A stretch of 35,847 bases of DNA from assembly GCA_016296185.1 (NCBI GenBank), contig JAEDJT010000012.1:1-35847 (forward strand), in the 5' to 3' direction. This DNA is from Bacilli bacterium (GTDB lineage Bacteria; Bacillota_I; Bacilli_A; RF39; UBA660). Numbering within the stretch: the stretch's first letter is position 1; each line of letters begins with the position of its first letter. Below are positions 1 to 7,209 of the stretch, piece after piece. The notes under the pieces were generated by a model. It had not been told where the DNA came from and made no database searches. It worked only from the letters and a program-made list of their open reading frames with translations. Both the position numbers and the translations under genes were made by a program.

Positions 1-32
1 TCAATTTTGTATTACAGAAAATACAAAATTGA
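1..32. repeat. Perfect 13-bp inverted repeat at the window edge
   Basis: Positions 1-13 (TCAATTTTGTATT) are the exact reverse complement of 20-32, with a 6-base loop (ACAGAA). There is no T-run on either side. A second shorter inverted repeat at 45-61 shares the TTTTGTA core. It could be a weak hairpin, an operator or an element end. Because it sits at the first base of the window, an assembly edge artefact is also possible. Confidence 0.7.
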
Positions 33-44
33 CATAATTACTAT

Positions 45-61
45 TTTTGTATCTTACAAAA
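45..61. repeat. 7-bp inverted repeat TTTTGTA/TACAAAA
   Basis: TTTTGTA at 45-51 pairs with TACAAAA at 55-61 across a 3-base loop. It repeats the core of the inverted repeat at 1-32. It lies just beyond the terminator of the glycosyltransferase gene ending at 79. Function unknown. Confidence 0.5.
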
Positions 62-65
62 CACA

Positions 66-95
66 AAATAAAAGAGTACTATTTAAAGTACCCTT
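66..95 (-). terminator. Intrinsic terminator overlapping the stop of the GT2 gene
   Basis: On the minus strand AAGGGTACT pairs with AGTACTCTT (one G-U pair) around a 6-base loop, followed by a T-rich run. The TAG stop at 79-81 lies at the start of the 3' arm. Confidence 0.7.
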
Positions 96-957
96 CCATA
101 ATTACATAATAACAAATACTAATAATAGAATTACTAACATTTTTATCATCTTCAAATACAATATTTTTATTCATAAAATAATTAAATAACGAACTAAAAA
201 CTCTAGCAATTAAATTACTATATATAACATTAAAAATTAATCCAAATATTATAAATAAAATATAATCTACAATAAAAGATAAAAAAGATGATAAACCATA
301 TTTAATTAATTGATTATATATAAGTATAGAATCTTTAATAGCTCTAAAATGAGTACCACTATTATTATCTTCATATATAGTTTCAATTACATATTCTTCC
401 AATTCAATATTACATTTAGGTGCTCTAAGTAAAACATTCATTTCATATTCAAAACGATCACCATTTATATTAAGTAAAAAATCTAACATATTATAATTAA
501 AACCTCTTAAACCAGTTTGAGTATCATATACACTTACACCAGTAGATAATTTATATAATATTCTAGTTAAAGAATTTCCTAACTTACTTTTAAAAGGTAT
601 TTTTTTATCTCTTAATCTTTTACCAAGAGATATTTTATTATCTTGAATTGTATCAAATAACATTAAAGTATCTTTAATCGTATGTTGACCATCAGAATCC
701 ATAGTCACAATATTACAATTTTTATAATTATCTTTAATATATTTAAATGCATATTTTAAAGCATAACCTTTACCTCTATTATTATCATACTTAAGTACAG
801 TAGCCATATCACTGCACTTATTAAAAATACAATCATATTTTTTATTACTACCATCATTAACAATAATAATATCTAACTTATTCTTAGATAATTCACTAAC
901 AATATCAATTAACTTATTTGTTGGTTCATAAGAAGGTATTAATACTACTTTCCTCAT
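79..957 (-). CDS. Glycosyltransferase family 2 with a truncated GtrA-like membrane domain
   Basis: This 292-residue protein begins with a GT2 (GT-A fold) domain. The nucleotide-binding VNDGS is at 33-37, the metal-binding DSDG at 87-90 followed by QH, and DTQTGLRGF at 145-153. These are typical of polyprenyl-phosphate hexose synthases. After about residue 215 hydrophobic segments near 222-240 and 246-262 resemble the first half of GtrA, a four-helix flippase-like domain, but the protein stops about 70 residues into it. The stop lies in a terminator hairpin, and no other frame continues the domain, so the short end looks fixed rather than a recent frameshift. The ATG overlaps the TGA of the upstream membrane protein gene by 4 bases, so the two are co-translated. 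Inferred role: making a lipid-linked sugar that the neighbour transfers. Confidence 0.85.
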   Translation of the reverse strand: MRKVVLIPSYEPTNKLIDIVSELSKNKLDIIIVNDGSNKKYDCIFNKCSDMATVLKYDNNRGKGYALKYAFKYIKDNYKNCNIVTMDSDGQHTIKDTLMLFDTIQDNKISLGKRLRDKKIPFKSKLGNSLTRILYKLSTGVSVYDTQTGLRGFNYNMLDFLLNINGDRFEYEMNVLLRAPKCNIELEEYVIETIYEDNNSGTHFRAIKDSILIYNQLIKYGLSSFLSFIVDYILFIIFGLIFNVIYSNLIARVFSSLFNYFMNKNIVFEDDKNVSNSIISICYYVIMEGYFK

Positions 958-2543
958 TTCTTACTCTCCTCCATAAAAGGAATAAATAAAGCAAGAGGAA
1001 TGAAGAAAATAGTATATATAATATATCTTGAAGAAAATGCTATAGGAGATCCAAGCATTAAACAAGCAAATATTAATAAACCAGGTAAATAACATAAAAT
1101 ATATTTAAACTTATCTTTATACAATAAGATATAAATACCTATAAAACAAATCAATGTACCAATAGCGCTATTATTCATAAAAGATAAAAGATTAGATAAA
1201 GGTGTCCATAGATTTATTTTAAATACTTTATTAATAACATTAGTATTATGACTTACATCAAAATCTTCTCCATATACAATTTTACCCATAGTATATTCAT
1301 AAAAATCTCTTAAAGAATCACTACCAATACCATAACCTAAAGTATAATAATTCCAATAACCAACAGTAATATAAGAATAAGCTTTTAAATAAGAAACATA
1401 AGTTTGATAGTAACCTACCTTATGATCAACTAAATATTCACTATCAAATTCAAGACTTTTCTTTATATTATCAATTGTTAAAGGAGTAAATTTATCTTTA
1501 ATATCATAAGTAGTCATTAAATGATCAATATATTCTTGAGATTTATTATCTATCTTTTTATCATTTGCAACAACATAAGATATTTGTTGTAAAGAAATAC
1601 CAATATTTTCAACATAAGGAGGATTATAACCTAAATGACCAAATAAAGGACCATACACTAAATAAATAACCAATAATACTACACTATTCATAAAATAGAA
1701 TAGTTTAGTATTAGAAAACATTTTTCTATATTTTATAAATAAAATAATAGACATAAACATAACTAAATATAAACCATTATTTCTAAATAAACTAACTAAT
1801 ATACATAATAATCCATATAGATATGGTTCATATTTTTCTTTTAACTTATTACCATTACTATGTACTATATCAATAACATTTAGAGCATACATAAATAAGA
1901 AAATTGAAAATAAACTATCTTTCCATAAAGAAATCGCATATGTAGGAATTCTAGGATTAATAGCAAAAAATATCAAACAAGTAATTATTATTTTTTTACT
2001 AATTTTTTTGTTTTTCAACCATACCATAAAATAACTAAAAGTAAATAAATAAATTAATAATTGAATAATAGTCATAGCACCAAAAGTCCAAGTACTATTT
2101 TTACCACATATAAAATATAACAATCTAATATATAAAGAGTAAAAAACAGAATATCCATGACCATCTATCTTACCAGTAGCTTGAATATATTGAACCAAAG
2201 TATCACTATAAACTCCACCTGGAAAAAAAGTTAAATAATATGGAGACCATAATATTAAAAGTACTATTAAACTAATAAAAAATAATTTTTTATTAGATAT
2301 TTTAAATTCCACTTTTTTTCTTTTTTTATTAATAAAATGATCCAAAATATAAAAGAATACAATCCAAATAGCTAAAAAAGCTAAAAAATATAAAATATCA
2401 GTAAATTTAAATTTATCTAAATAAACTTGATCATTAGCACCATTCGGACTTAAAATTGTATAATGAAATTTAACAGCATATAATCCAATTAAACTATTAA
2501 CTAAACAAAATATATATTTATATCTCTTTACTACCTTTTCCAT
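954..2543 (-). CDS. Polytopic membrane protein, GT-C glycosyltransferase-like (DUF6020-like)
   Basis: This 529-residue protein has about ten or more hydrophobic segments along its length. Segment-linked motifs are PGGVYSDT (108-115) after the third helix, followed by a conserved-looking Q, LWKDSLF (206-212) and FRNNG (253-257). These match my memory of the DUF6020 family, putative GT-C-type glycosyltransferases using lipid-linked sugars, but I could not check. A long polar region near 320-430 would be the external domain. The GTG three codons upstream falls inside the ribosome-binding site (AAAGGTGG), so the ATG at 2543 is taken as start. It is followed, with a 4-base overlap, by a GT2 enzyme that could supply its lipid-sugar donor. 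Functional assignment is inference. Confidence 0.7.
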   Translation of the reverse strand: MEKVVKRYKYIFCLVNSLIGLYAVKFHYTILSPNGANDQVYLDKFKFTDILYFLAFLAIWIVFFYILDHFINKKRKKVEFKISNKKLFFISLIVLLILWSPYYLTFFPGGVYSDTLVQYIQATGKIDGHGYSVFYSLYIRLLYFICGKNSTWTFGAMTIIQLLIYLFTFSYFMVWLKNKKISKKIIITCLIFFAINPRIPTYAISLWKDSLFSIFLFMYALNVIDIVHSNGNKLKEKYEPYLYGLLCILVSLFRNNGLYLVMFMSIILFIKYRKMFSNTKLFYFMNSVVLLVIYLVYGPLFGHLGYNPPYVENIGISLQQISYVVANDKKIDNKSQEYIDHLMTTYDIKDKFTPLTIDNIKKSLEFDSEYLVDHKVGYYQTYVSYLKAYSYITVGYWNYYTLGYGIGSDSLRDFYEYTMGKIVYGEDFDVSHNTNVINKVFKINLWTPLSNLLSFMNNSAIGTLICFIGIYILLYKDKFKYILCYLPGLLIFACLMLGSPIAFSSRYIIYTIFFIPLALFIPFMEESKK

Positions 2544-2560
2544 AACATCCACCTTTATAG

Positions 2561-2569
2561 ATTATAACA
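2561..2569 (-). promoter_or_regulatory. Extended -10 promoter for the GT-C-like operon
   Basis: TGTTATAAT, a perfect extended -10 (TGnTATAAT), ends 17 bases before the ATG at 2543. The expected start point falls at the 5' edge of AAAGGTGG, giving a leader of roughly a dozen bases. No clear -35. Confidence 0.6.
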
Positions 2570-2581
2570 TTTAAAAAATAT

Positions 2582-2612
2582 AAAAAAAAGACTTTACAAA
2601 TAAAGTCTTTTT
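2582..2612 (-). terminator. Intrinsic terminator of the PgaB-like gene
   Basis: A perfect 12-bp stem (AAAAAGACTTTA with TAAAGTCTTTTT) with a 4-base loop runs into a T-run on the minus strand. The last two bases of the TAA stop (2611-2613) form the start of the stem. Confidence 0.9.
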
Positions 2613-3897
2613 AAGAAACCATCTTTATAAATTTATCTAAAGTAGTTGAGTTATACATATGGTATCTAGGAATAGCAAACTTATCAGAATTTCTAGTAGA
2701 TTTATAATCACCACCTGCAAACGCTAATTTAAATCCAGCTTCCTTTACTAAATCTTTAGAATGACTTGTATATGCATAGAATGGATAACAGAAAGCTATA
2801 TCACTACCAGCCATTTCAATAGAAGTTTTTAAATCTTGTCTAACTTCATCATCAGTTAAACAAAGCATTTTAGCACCTCTAGAAACACCACTACAAACAT
2901 TTTCATCATGCATACTATAAGAATGTGATTCAATATCTAAATTAGGTGATTCAAAATCACTTTTCACATAAGCACGAGTAATCCAAAATAATGTAGCATG
3001 AGCATTATATTTTTCTAATGCAGGAATTAATAAATTACCATTTGATCTACCTGTACCAATCCAACCATCATCTATAGTTAATAAAACACTTCTTGCTGGA
3101 AGTTCTATTTCACCATACATCCAAGCACGATATTCTTCCATAGTTAAAGTTTTATATCCATTATCATTTAACCATTGTAATTCTTCTTCAAAATTATAAA
3201 TACTCATAGTATTTCCACCAGAAGTACTACCCTTTGGTGCTGTATTAAAGAAATGATAATTTAAAACAGCAATTGAAGTAGCTTTAGCATTAACACTAGG
3301 TAATTGAGGTAATGGTTTAACAACATAAACAACTTTTCTAGTAACTATAGTTTCATTACCACTTAAATCTTTAACAGTATAAGTAACTTGGTATTCACCT
3401 GCCTCATTAATGTTAATATTATTTTCAACTACAACAGATTCTGTTAAATTACCATCAACTACATCAGTAGCTTCAAAACCAGGTTCATTATATTCAATAC
3501 CAATATAATTTTCAATAGTTTCATCGCCAGATAAAGTAATAACCGGAGCAACATCATCAATAACAACTACTACTCTAAGTTTTTCATCTTTTTTACCATT
3601 ATGTTCAATTTCATATTTTATAGAATATTCACCAACTTTAGAAGTATCAACTTCCCCATCAATCTTAATATCATCAGAAATATCATTATCTCTAAACTTA
3701 GCAGAAGCCCCTAATTCAGAATATTCTTCTCCATATTTAATTTCAATTCTATCATCACCATTTAAAGTAATAACAGGATTACTATGTTTTTCTAAATAAA
3801 CATGATTATAGTAATATTTATATCCAAATAATGATGCAATAGCAATCAATACTAATATAACTACACAAATAATAATAATTTTATATTTCTTTTTCAT
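2611..3897 (-). CDS. Membrane-anchored polysaccharide deacetylase (PgaB/IcaB-like CE4) with two Ig-like domains
   Basis: This 428-residue protein has a short cytoplasmic start, one membrane anchor (about 8-28), two tandem Ig-like domains of the DUF5011 type (about 41-113 and 117-192, each opening with P-V-I-T-L and G-D), and a NodB-type deacetylase domain from about 207. Visible catalytic elements are NYH (213-215), the metal-binding LTIDDGW (DD at 276-277), SHSYSMH with H325 and H330 in the H-x4-H spacing of PgaB-type enzymes, and CYPFYAY near 360. The family removes N-acetyl or O-linked acyl groups from cell-surface glycans outside the membrane; the exact substrate here is unknown. It has its own extended -10 promoter and terminator, and lies just upstream of two glycosyltransferase-like genes, suggesting a shared role in surface polysaccharide. 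Confidence 0.88.
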   Translation of the reverse strand: MKKKYKIIIICVVILVLIAIASLFGYKYYYNHVYLEKHSNPVITLNGDDRIEIKYGEEYSELGASAKFRDNDISDDIKIDGEVDTSKVGEYSIKYEIEHNGKKDEKLRVVVVIDDVAPVITLSGDETIENYIGIEYNEPGFEATDVVDGNLTESVVVENNININEAGEYQVTYTVKDLSGNETIVTRKVVYVVKPLPQLPSVNAKATSIAVLNYHFFNTAPKGSTSGGNTMSIYNFEEELQWLNDNGYKTLTMEEYRAWMYGEIELPARSVLLTIDDGWIGTGRSNGNLLIPALEKYNAHATLFWITRAYVKSDFESPNLDIESHSYSMHDENVCSGVSRGAKMLCLTDDEVRQDLKTSIEMAGSDIAFCYPFYAYTSHSKDLVKEAGFKLAFAGGDYKSTRNSDKFAIPRYHMYNSTTLDKFIKMVS

Positions 3898-3918
3898 ATG
3901 AACACCTACATTAAAAAT

Positions 3919-3927
3919 AGTATATCA
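3919..3927 (-). promoter_or_regulatory. Extended -10 promoter for the PgaB-like gene
   Basis: TGATATACT ends 21 bases before the ATG at 3897. The ribosome-binding site TAGGTG lies between. No convincing -35. Confidence 0.55.
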
Positions 3928-3940
3928 TTTAAAATTAAAT

Positions 3941-3966
3941 AAAAAAAGACACTAAATGTCTTTTTT
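3941..3966 (-). terminator. Intrinsic terminator with the stop codon in its loop
   Basis: AAAAAAGACA (3942-3951) pairs with TGTCTTTTTT (3957-3966). The 5-base loop holds the TAG stop (3952-3954) of the small upstream gene. Confidence 0.85.
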
Positions 3967-4227
3967 ATTATTAATATAATCTTTTAAACAATTAACTGTT
4001 TCATTAATACCTAATTTATCAACATTAATCATTACATCATAATTATTAATATCATACCAATTTCTACCAGTATAAAATTTATAATGTTTTTCTCTATCTT
4101 TATTAATTTTATTAATAATTTTTAATGCATCACTTTTATTTAAACCATAATATTTAACAGCTCTTTTAACTTTAGAATTATCATCGCTATACAAGAATAC
4201 TTTAATAGTATCTTTATTATCTTTCAA
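3952..4227 (-). CDS. Lid-domain-only cytidylate-kinase-like protein (91 aa)
   Basis: The whole 91-residue protein aligns by eye with the C-terminal half of the cytidylate-kinase-like family (Pfam Cytidylate_kin2). It has VFLYSDDNSKVKRAV near 10-24, a central K-I-N-K-x-R-E-K-H-Y-K-F-Y-T-G-R-x-W-Y-D segment, then NNYDVMINVDKLGI. The N-terminal half carrying the P-loop is absent, and the preceding DNA is the terminator of another gene, so it cannot phosphorylate a nucleotide alone. The start is TTG at 4227, preceded at a suitable distance by AAAGGG and an extended -10 (4258-4266). It also has its own terminator, so it looks like an expressed small gene rather than debris. It may bind a partner or be a remnant; the role is unknown. 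Confidence 0.7.
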   Translation of the reverse strand: MKDNKDTIKVFLYSDDNSKVKRAVKYYGLNKSDALKIINKINKDREKHYKFYTGRNWYDINNYDVMINVDKLGINETVNCLKDYINNKKDI

Positions 4228-4257
4228 TATATAATCCCTTTCTATAACAACTTGCTA

Positions 4258-4266
4258 AGTATATCA
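4258..4266 (-). promoter_or_regulatory. Extended -10 promoter for the lid-only protein
   Basis: TGATATACT lies 30 bases upstream of the TTG start at 4227, just after the T-run of the preceding gene's terminator. The element matches that of the PgaB-like gene. Confidence 0.5.
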
Positions 4267-4287
4267 CAAATAAAAAAATTGTGTAAG

Positions 4288-4313
4288 AAAAAAAAGATAG
4301 AAAACTATCTTTT
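4288..4313 (-). terminator. Intrinsic terminator containing the HD gene stop
   Basis: A perfect 9-bp stem AAAAGATAG (4292-4300) with CTATCTTTT (4305-4313) and a 4-base loop is followed by a T-run on the minus strand. The TAG stop (4305-4307) is in the stem. Confidence 0.9.
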
Positions 4314-4859
4314 ATATTTCTTTACAAGAAAATTTTCTTGTTTTTCATAATCATTAATTAAAGAATGAGTACTTGGAGCATATGCAAATAAATCGCTTCT
4401 TTTCAAAGCATATAACATTGAAATATCAGGTATTTGTTTAACCATAGTATCAATTTCCTCTTCAAACATTTTTTGAACACTAATATCATGATAATAAATT
4501 AAAGCAGAAACTAAATCAACATCACATGCAATATTCTTATCAATTATCCAATTCATAAACATTTCTTGTGAAACAACCCAATGTCCAAAAAAATGACCAA
4601 CACCTTTATCATCTAACCAAAAACAAGATGGTTTTCCTAAATCATGGAATAAAGCTGCTAATCTTAAATGTATTTCTGCAGGCACTCCATCAATAACATG
4701 CAAAATATGTTCATAAACATCATAAATATGCCAAGGATTCATTTGATCAAATCCCTTGCATATTTCAAAACCAGGAACAACACTAAACATATATTCTTCA
4801 TTTTGTTTAATTAATTCACTCGGCTTCTCACTCATAAGAATTTCTAAAAATTTTTCCAT
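4305..4859 (-). CDS. HD-domain phosphohydrolase, CCA-nucleotidyltransferase-like HD type
   Basis: This 184-residue protein carries the metal-binding pattern of HD phosphohydrolases: H44 and H51 in WHIYDVYEHILHVID, the HD pair H72-D73 in ALFHDLGKP, H89 and H93 in GHFFGHWVVS, and YHD at 113-115. The spacing G-K-P...D-x-G...H-F-x-G-H is what is seen in the HD domain attached to bacterial CCA-adding enzymes, but the nucleotidyltransferase part is missing. Expected activity is metal-dependent hydrolysis of a phosphoester (for example 2',3'-cyclic phosphate or a nucleotide); the substrate is unknown. I chose the ATG at 4859 over an upstream TTG because the TTG lies in the putative ribosome-binding region. 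It is monocistronic, with an extended -10 at 4880-4888 and an overlapping terminator. Confidence 0.82.
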   Translation of the reverse strand: MEKFLEILMSEKPSELIKQNEEYMFSVVPGFEICKGFDQMNPWHIYDVYEHILHVIDGVPAEIHLRLAALFHDLGKPSCFWLDDKGVGHFFGHWVVSQEMFMNWIIDKNIACDVDLVSALIYYHDISVQKMFEEEIDTMVKQIPDISMLYALKRSDLFAYAPSTHSLINDYEKQENFLVKKYKR

Positions 4860-4879
4860 ACATATCAACTCATAAAAGT

Positions 4880-4888
4880 ATTATAACA
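4880..4888 (-). promoter_or_regulatory. Extended -10 promoter for the HD gene
   Basis: TGTTATAAT, a perfect TGnTATAAT, lies 20 bases upstream of the ATG at 4859 and directly after the T-run of the upstream gene's terminator. No -35 is apparent. Confidence 0.6.
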
Positions 4889-4890
4889 TA

Positions 4891-4915
4891 AAAAAATAAG
4901 AAAAAAATTTCTTAT
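4891..4915 (-). terminator. Intrinsic terminator containing the kinase-like gene stop
   Basis: ATAAGAAA (4896-4903) pairs with TTTCTTAT (4908-4915) around AAAA, with a T-run following on the minus strand. The TAA stop at 4912-4914 lies in the stem. Confidence 0.8.
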
Positions 4916-5628
4916 CTTATATATTTAGTTAAAGATTGAGCATATTCATAAACATCTTTATAACCATCTAATTCATTCTCAAAGAATTCAACTAAAGATC
5001 CCATAAATTCTCTTCTTTTAGAAGATATTAAATCAGCAATCAATAATTGTTTTTTCTTAGTATCAATAGGTTTATATTTAATAATATCTAATCTAATTAA
5101 TAAATCAATTAAACTTTCTAATTGAGCAGTATTTTGAGTAACATATTTAAACTTATTATCAAAAATATGATGTTTATATCTTCCAGGATCAATAATTCTC
5201 ATATCACTATTTTCTTTGTCAAAAATATAATTAACAGGAGAAATATCAGCTACAACTACATAAGAATCACTTAATAAAGCGAAATCTTTTTCCAACAATT
5301 CTAAATTATATAAAAATTCTTCACTACTCATTAAAATAATACCATTCTTATCTTTTTGATTACCATTAACTAAAGAACTACTATATCCAGCATAATTACC
5401 ATCTTGATCATATATTAATTCTTCTGGCATTATTATTTTTTTAGTAGGAATAGAAGATAGATACAAATGATGATTTTCTTTACTACCATAACCATCACTA
5501 ATTGCATTAGGATAATATATTTTATAAAGTTTATCACCTATTTTAAATACTTCACCTTCACTACCTTTACCAAAAGGTCTTTTATTATCAGGTATGATTA
5601 TTTCTTTACAACCACAATAATATTTCAT
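4912..5628 (-). CDS. Minimal protein-kinase-like protein
   Basis: This 238-residue protein has a shortened protein-kinase plan. There is a glycine-rich loop GKGSEGEV (20-27), a candidate ATP-binding lysine in KLYKIY (K36), a catalytic-loop-like DISPVN (D128, N133) and a metal-binding DPG in place of DFG (D147). The segment between the lobes is short, and a helical tail follows. The family phosphorylates proteins or small molecules; the target is unknown. No membrane segment is present, so it is cytoplasmic. A TTG five codons upstream lies inside the strong ribosome-binding site GAGGGGG (5635-5641), so the ATG at 5628 is the start. It has its own promoter and terminator. An aminoglycoside- or choline-kinase-like fold is the main alternative. 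Confidence 0.75.
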   Translation of the reverse strand: MKYYCGCKEIIIPDNKRPFGKGSEGEVFKIGDKLYKIYYPNAISDGYGSKENHHLYLSSIPTKKIIMPEELIYDQDGNYAGYSSSLVNGNQKDKNGIILMSSEEFLYNLELLEKDFALLSDSYVVVADISPVNYIFDKENSDMRIIDPGRYKHHIFDNKFKYVTQNTAQLESLIDLLIRLDIIKYKPIDTKKKQLLIADLISSKRREFMGSLVEFFENELDGYKDVYEYAQSLTKYIR

Positions 5629-5652
5629 AATAAGCCCCCTCAAAGTAATAAT

Positions 5653-5681
5653 AAATTATCATATAAATATTAATTAATCAA
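5653..5681 (-). promoter_or_regulatory. Promoter of the minimal kinase-like gene
   Basis: TTGATT (5676-5681) is followed after exactly 17 bases by TAATTT (5653-5658), with TGA before the -10 as in extended promoters. The -10 hexamer itself is weak. Confidence 0.45.
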
Positions 5682-5682
5682 A

Positions 5683-5713
5683 TTTTAAAAGGAATAGATA
5701 CAATCTATTCCTT
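5683..5713 (-). terminator. Intrinsic terminator containing the stop of the membrane protein gene
   Basis: An 11-bp stem AAGGAATAGAT/ATCTATTCCTT with a 3-base loop is followed by TTTT on the minus strand. The TAG stop (5705-5707) is inside the stem. Confidence 0.88.
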
Positions 5714-6148
5714 AAATAAATATTCCTTTAATACATCAGTTGAATCATAATACATATTCATCCCATTATCAACATAAGTACATGAAATTAAAGAACTATA
5801 ATTCTTCTTATTATCTTTATCTATATTCTTAACTAATTTATCATAATCTTTTTCACCATTAATTTTTCCACTTGCTACTCTACCAATTGAACCATTTTTA
5901 CCTTTTTTTATAGTTCTTTTAGTTTTTATATATTCGTAATGATTATTATCAGTAGCATAAATATGATAACAATATATATGACCATTATCTTCACTATTTA
6001 ATACACTATGACAAATCATTGCATTAAAATCATCTTTAGGATCAAAACTATAATAAGTAACAGCACCAATAAAAATAATTAATAATAAAACAATAAATGC
6101 TATAACATAATATCTTTTTCTAATACTTTTAAAATCAATCTTTTTCAT
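5705..6148 (-). CDS. Single-pass membrane protein of unknown function
   Basis: I do not recognise this 147-residue protein. A basic N-terminus (KKIDFKSIRKR) is followed by one hydrophobic segment (about 13-33) and an outward-facing domain of about 110 residues. Two cysteines (C46 and C60, near C-H-S and Y-C-Y-H) and a third in SLISCTY could form a disulphide outside. It starts 12 bases after the mnmA stop, with GGTGAT three bases before its ATG, so it is the last gene of the lepB-mnmA operon, ended by a terminator that contains its stop codon. Confidence 0.65.
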   Translation of the reverse strand: MKKIDFKSIRKRYYVIAFIVLLLIIFIGAVTYYSFDPKDDFNAMICHSVLNSEDNGHIYCYHIYATDNNHYEYIKTKRTIKKGKNGSIGRVASGKINGEKDYDKLVKNIDKDNKKNYSSLISCTYVDNGMNMYYDSTDVLKEYLFKE

Positions 6149-6160
6149 AAAATCACCATA

Positions 6161-7201
6161 CTATAAATACCATAGTTTTTCATTATTTTTTCTAACTTCA
6201 GATATAATTCCACCACCAAGACATTTATCATCAACATAAATAACACATGCTTGTCCAGGAGTTACACTTTTAACATTATCATAATGAACAATAACTTGAT
6301 TATTATCTAACCATTCAAGTTTAACATCTATTTCTTGTTGTCTATATCTAAATTTAGCTTTACAATCAATTATTTTTTCATCACCTAAATAATTAAAATT
6401 ACTAACTAAGCAAGCATCAGACATTAAATATTCATTATCATCACCCATAGCAATATATAGAATATTTTTATCCATATCTTTACCAACAACATATGTTTTA
6501 CCTTCAGTACCACCAATATTCAAACCTCTTCGTTGACCAATAGTATAAAAAGATAAACCATTATGTTGACCAATAACTTGATTAGTTTTTACATCAACAA
6601 TATCACCTTTATTATTTTCAACATATAAAGATAAAAAATCTCTAAACTTAGCATTAATAAAACAAACATCAGTACTATCTTTTTTATTAGCAACTTCTAA
6701 TCCAACAAAACTAGCTAATTCTCTAACTTTATTTTTTTCAATTCCTTCTAAAGGTAATAAAATTCTTTTTAATCTTTCTTGTGGTACTTGGCATAAAAAA
6801 TATGTTTGATCTTTATTTAAATCAACACTCTTAGATAAATTACCATCAATAACCTTAGCATAATGTCCAGTAGCCATATAATCACAATTAAATTCAATCA
6901 TTTGATCATACAAGAATTTTAATTTAACATCTCTATTACATAATACACATGGATTAGGAGTTAAACCCTTCTTATAATCATTAATAAAAGAATCAATAAT
7001 CATACTTTTAAATTGTTCTCTATAATCTACTACATGATGTTCAATACCTAACTTTTCACATACTTTTACAGCATCAGTAGCATCAAAATCATCTATAAAT
7101 TGAAAAGTAATACCAACTACTTCATAGCCTTCATTTTTTAATAATAATGCAGCAACTGAAGAATCAACTCCACCACTCATTCCAACTACAACACGAGCCA
7201 T
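6161..7201 (-). CDS. mnmA: tRNA 2-thiouridylase MnmA
   Basis: This enzyme makes 2-thiouridine at the wobble position of tRNA Lys, Glu and Gln, using ATP and a persulphide sulphur carrier in the cytoplasm. The 346-residue length is normal. The PP-loop SGGVDSS is at 9-15, the catalytic cysteine C85 in NPCVLCN, the persulphide cysteine C180 in STDVCFI, and the tRNA-contacting G-Q-H-x-G-L-S-F-Y-T-I-G-Q-R-x-G-L segment near 212-228. It follows lepB after 8 bases and has GGTGAT three bases before the ATG. It is followed by a small membrane protein gene in the same transcript. Confidence 0.97.
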   Translation of the reverse strand: MARVVVGMSGGVDSSVAALLLKNEGYEVVGITFQFIDDFDATDAVKVCEKLGIEHHVVDYREQFKSMIIDSFINDYKKGLTPNPCVLCNRDVKLKFLYDQMIEFNCDYMATGHYAKVIDGNLSKSVDLNKDQTYFLCQVPQERLKRILLPLEGIEKNKVRELASFVGLEVANKKDSTDVCFINAKFRDFLSLYVENNKGDIVDVKTNQVIGQHNGLSFYTIGQRRGLNIGGTEGKTYVVGKDMDKNILYIAMGDDNEYLMSDACLVSNFNYLGDEKIIDCKAKFRYRQQEIDVKLEWLDNNQVIVHYDNVKSVTPGQACVIYVDDKCLGGGIISEVRKNNEKLWYL

Positions 7202-7209
7202 AACATCAC

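Noticed and set aside
79..160. Recent frameshift in the GtrA part of the glycosyltransferase
   Set aside because: The other two minus-strand frames hit stops within about ten codons and do not encode further membrane helices.
7..189. 60-codon plus-strand reading frame over the window start
   Set aside because: It overlaps the 3' end of the glycosyltransferase and its terminator, has no ribosome-binding site, and its composition is that of an AT-rich antisense frame.
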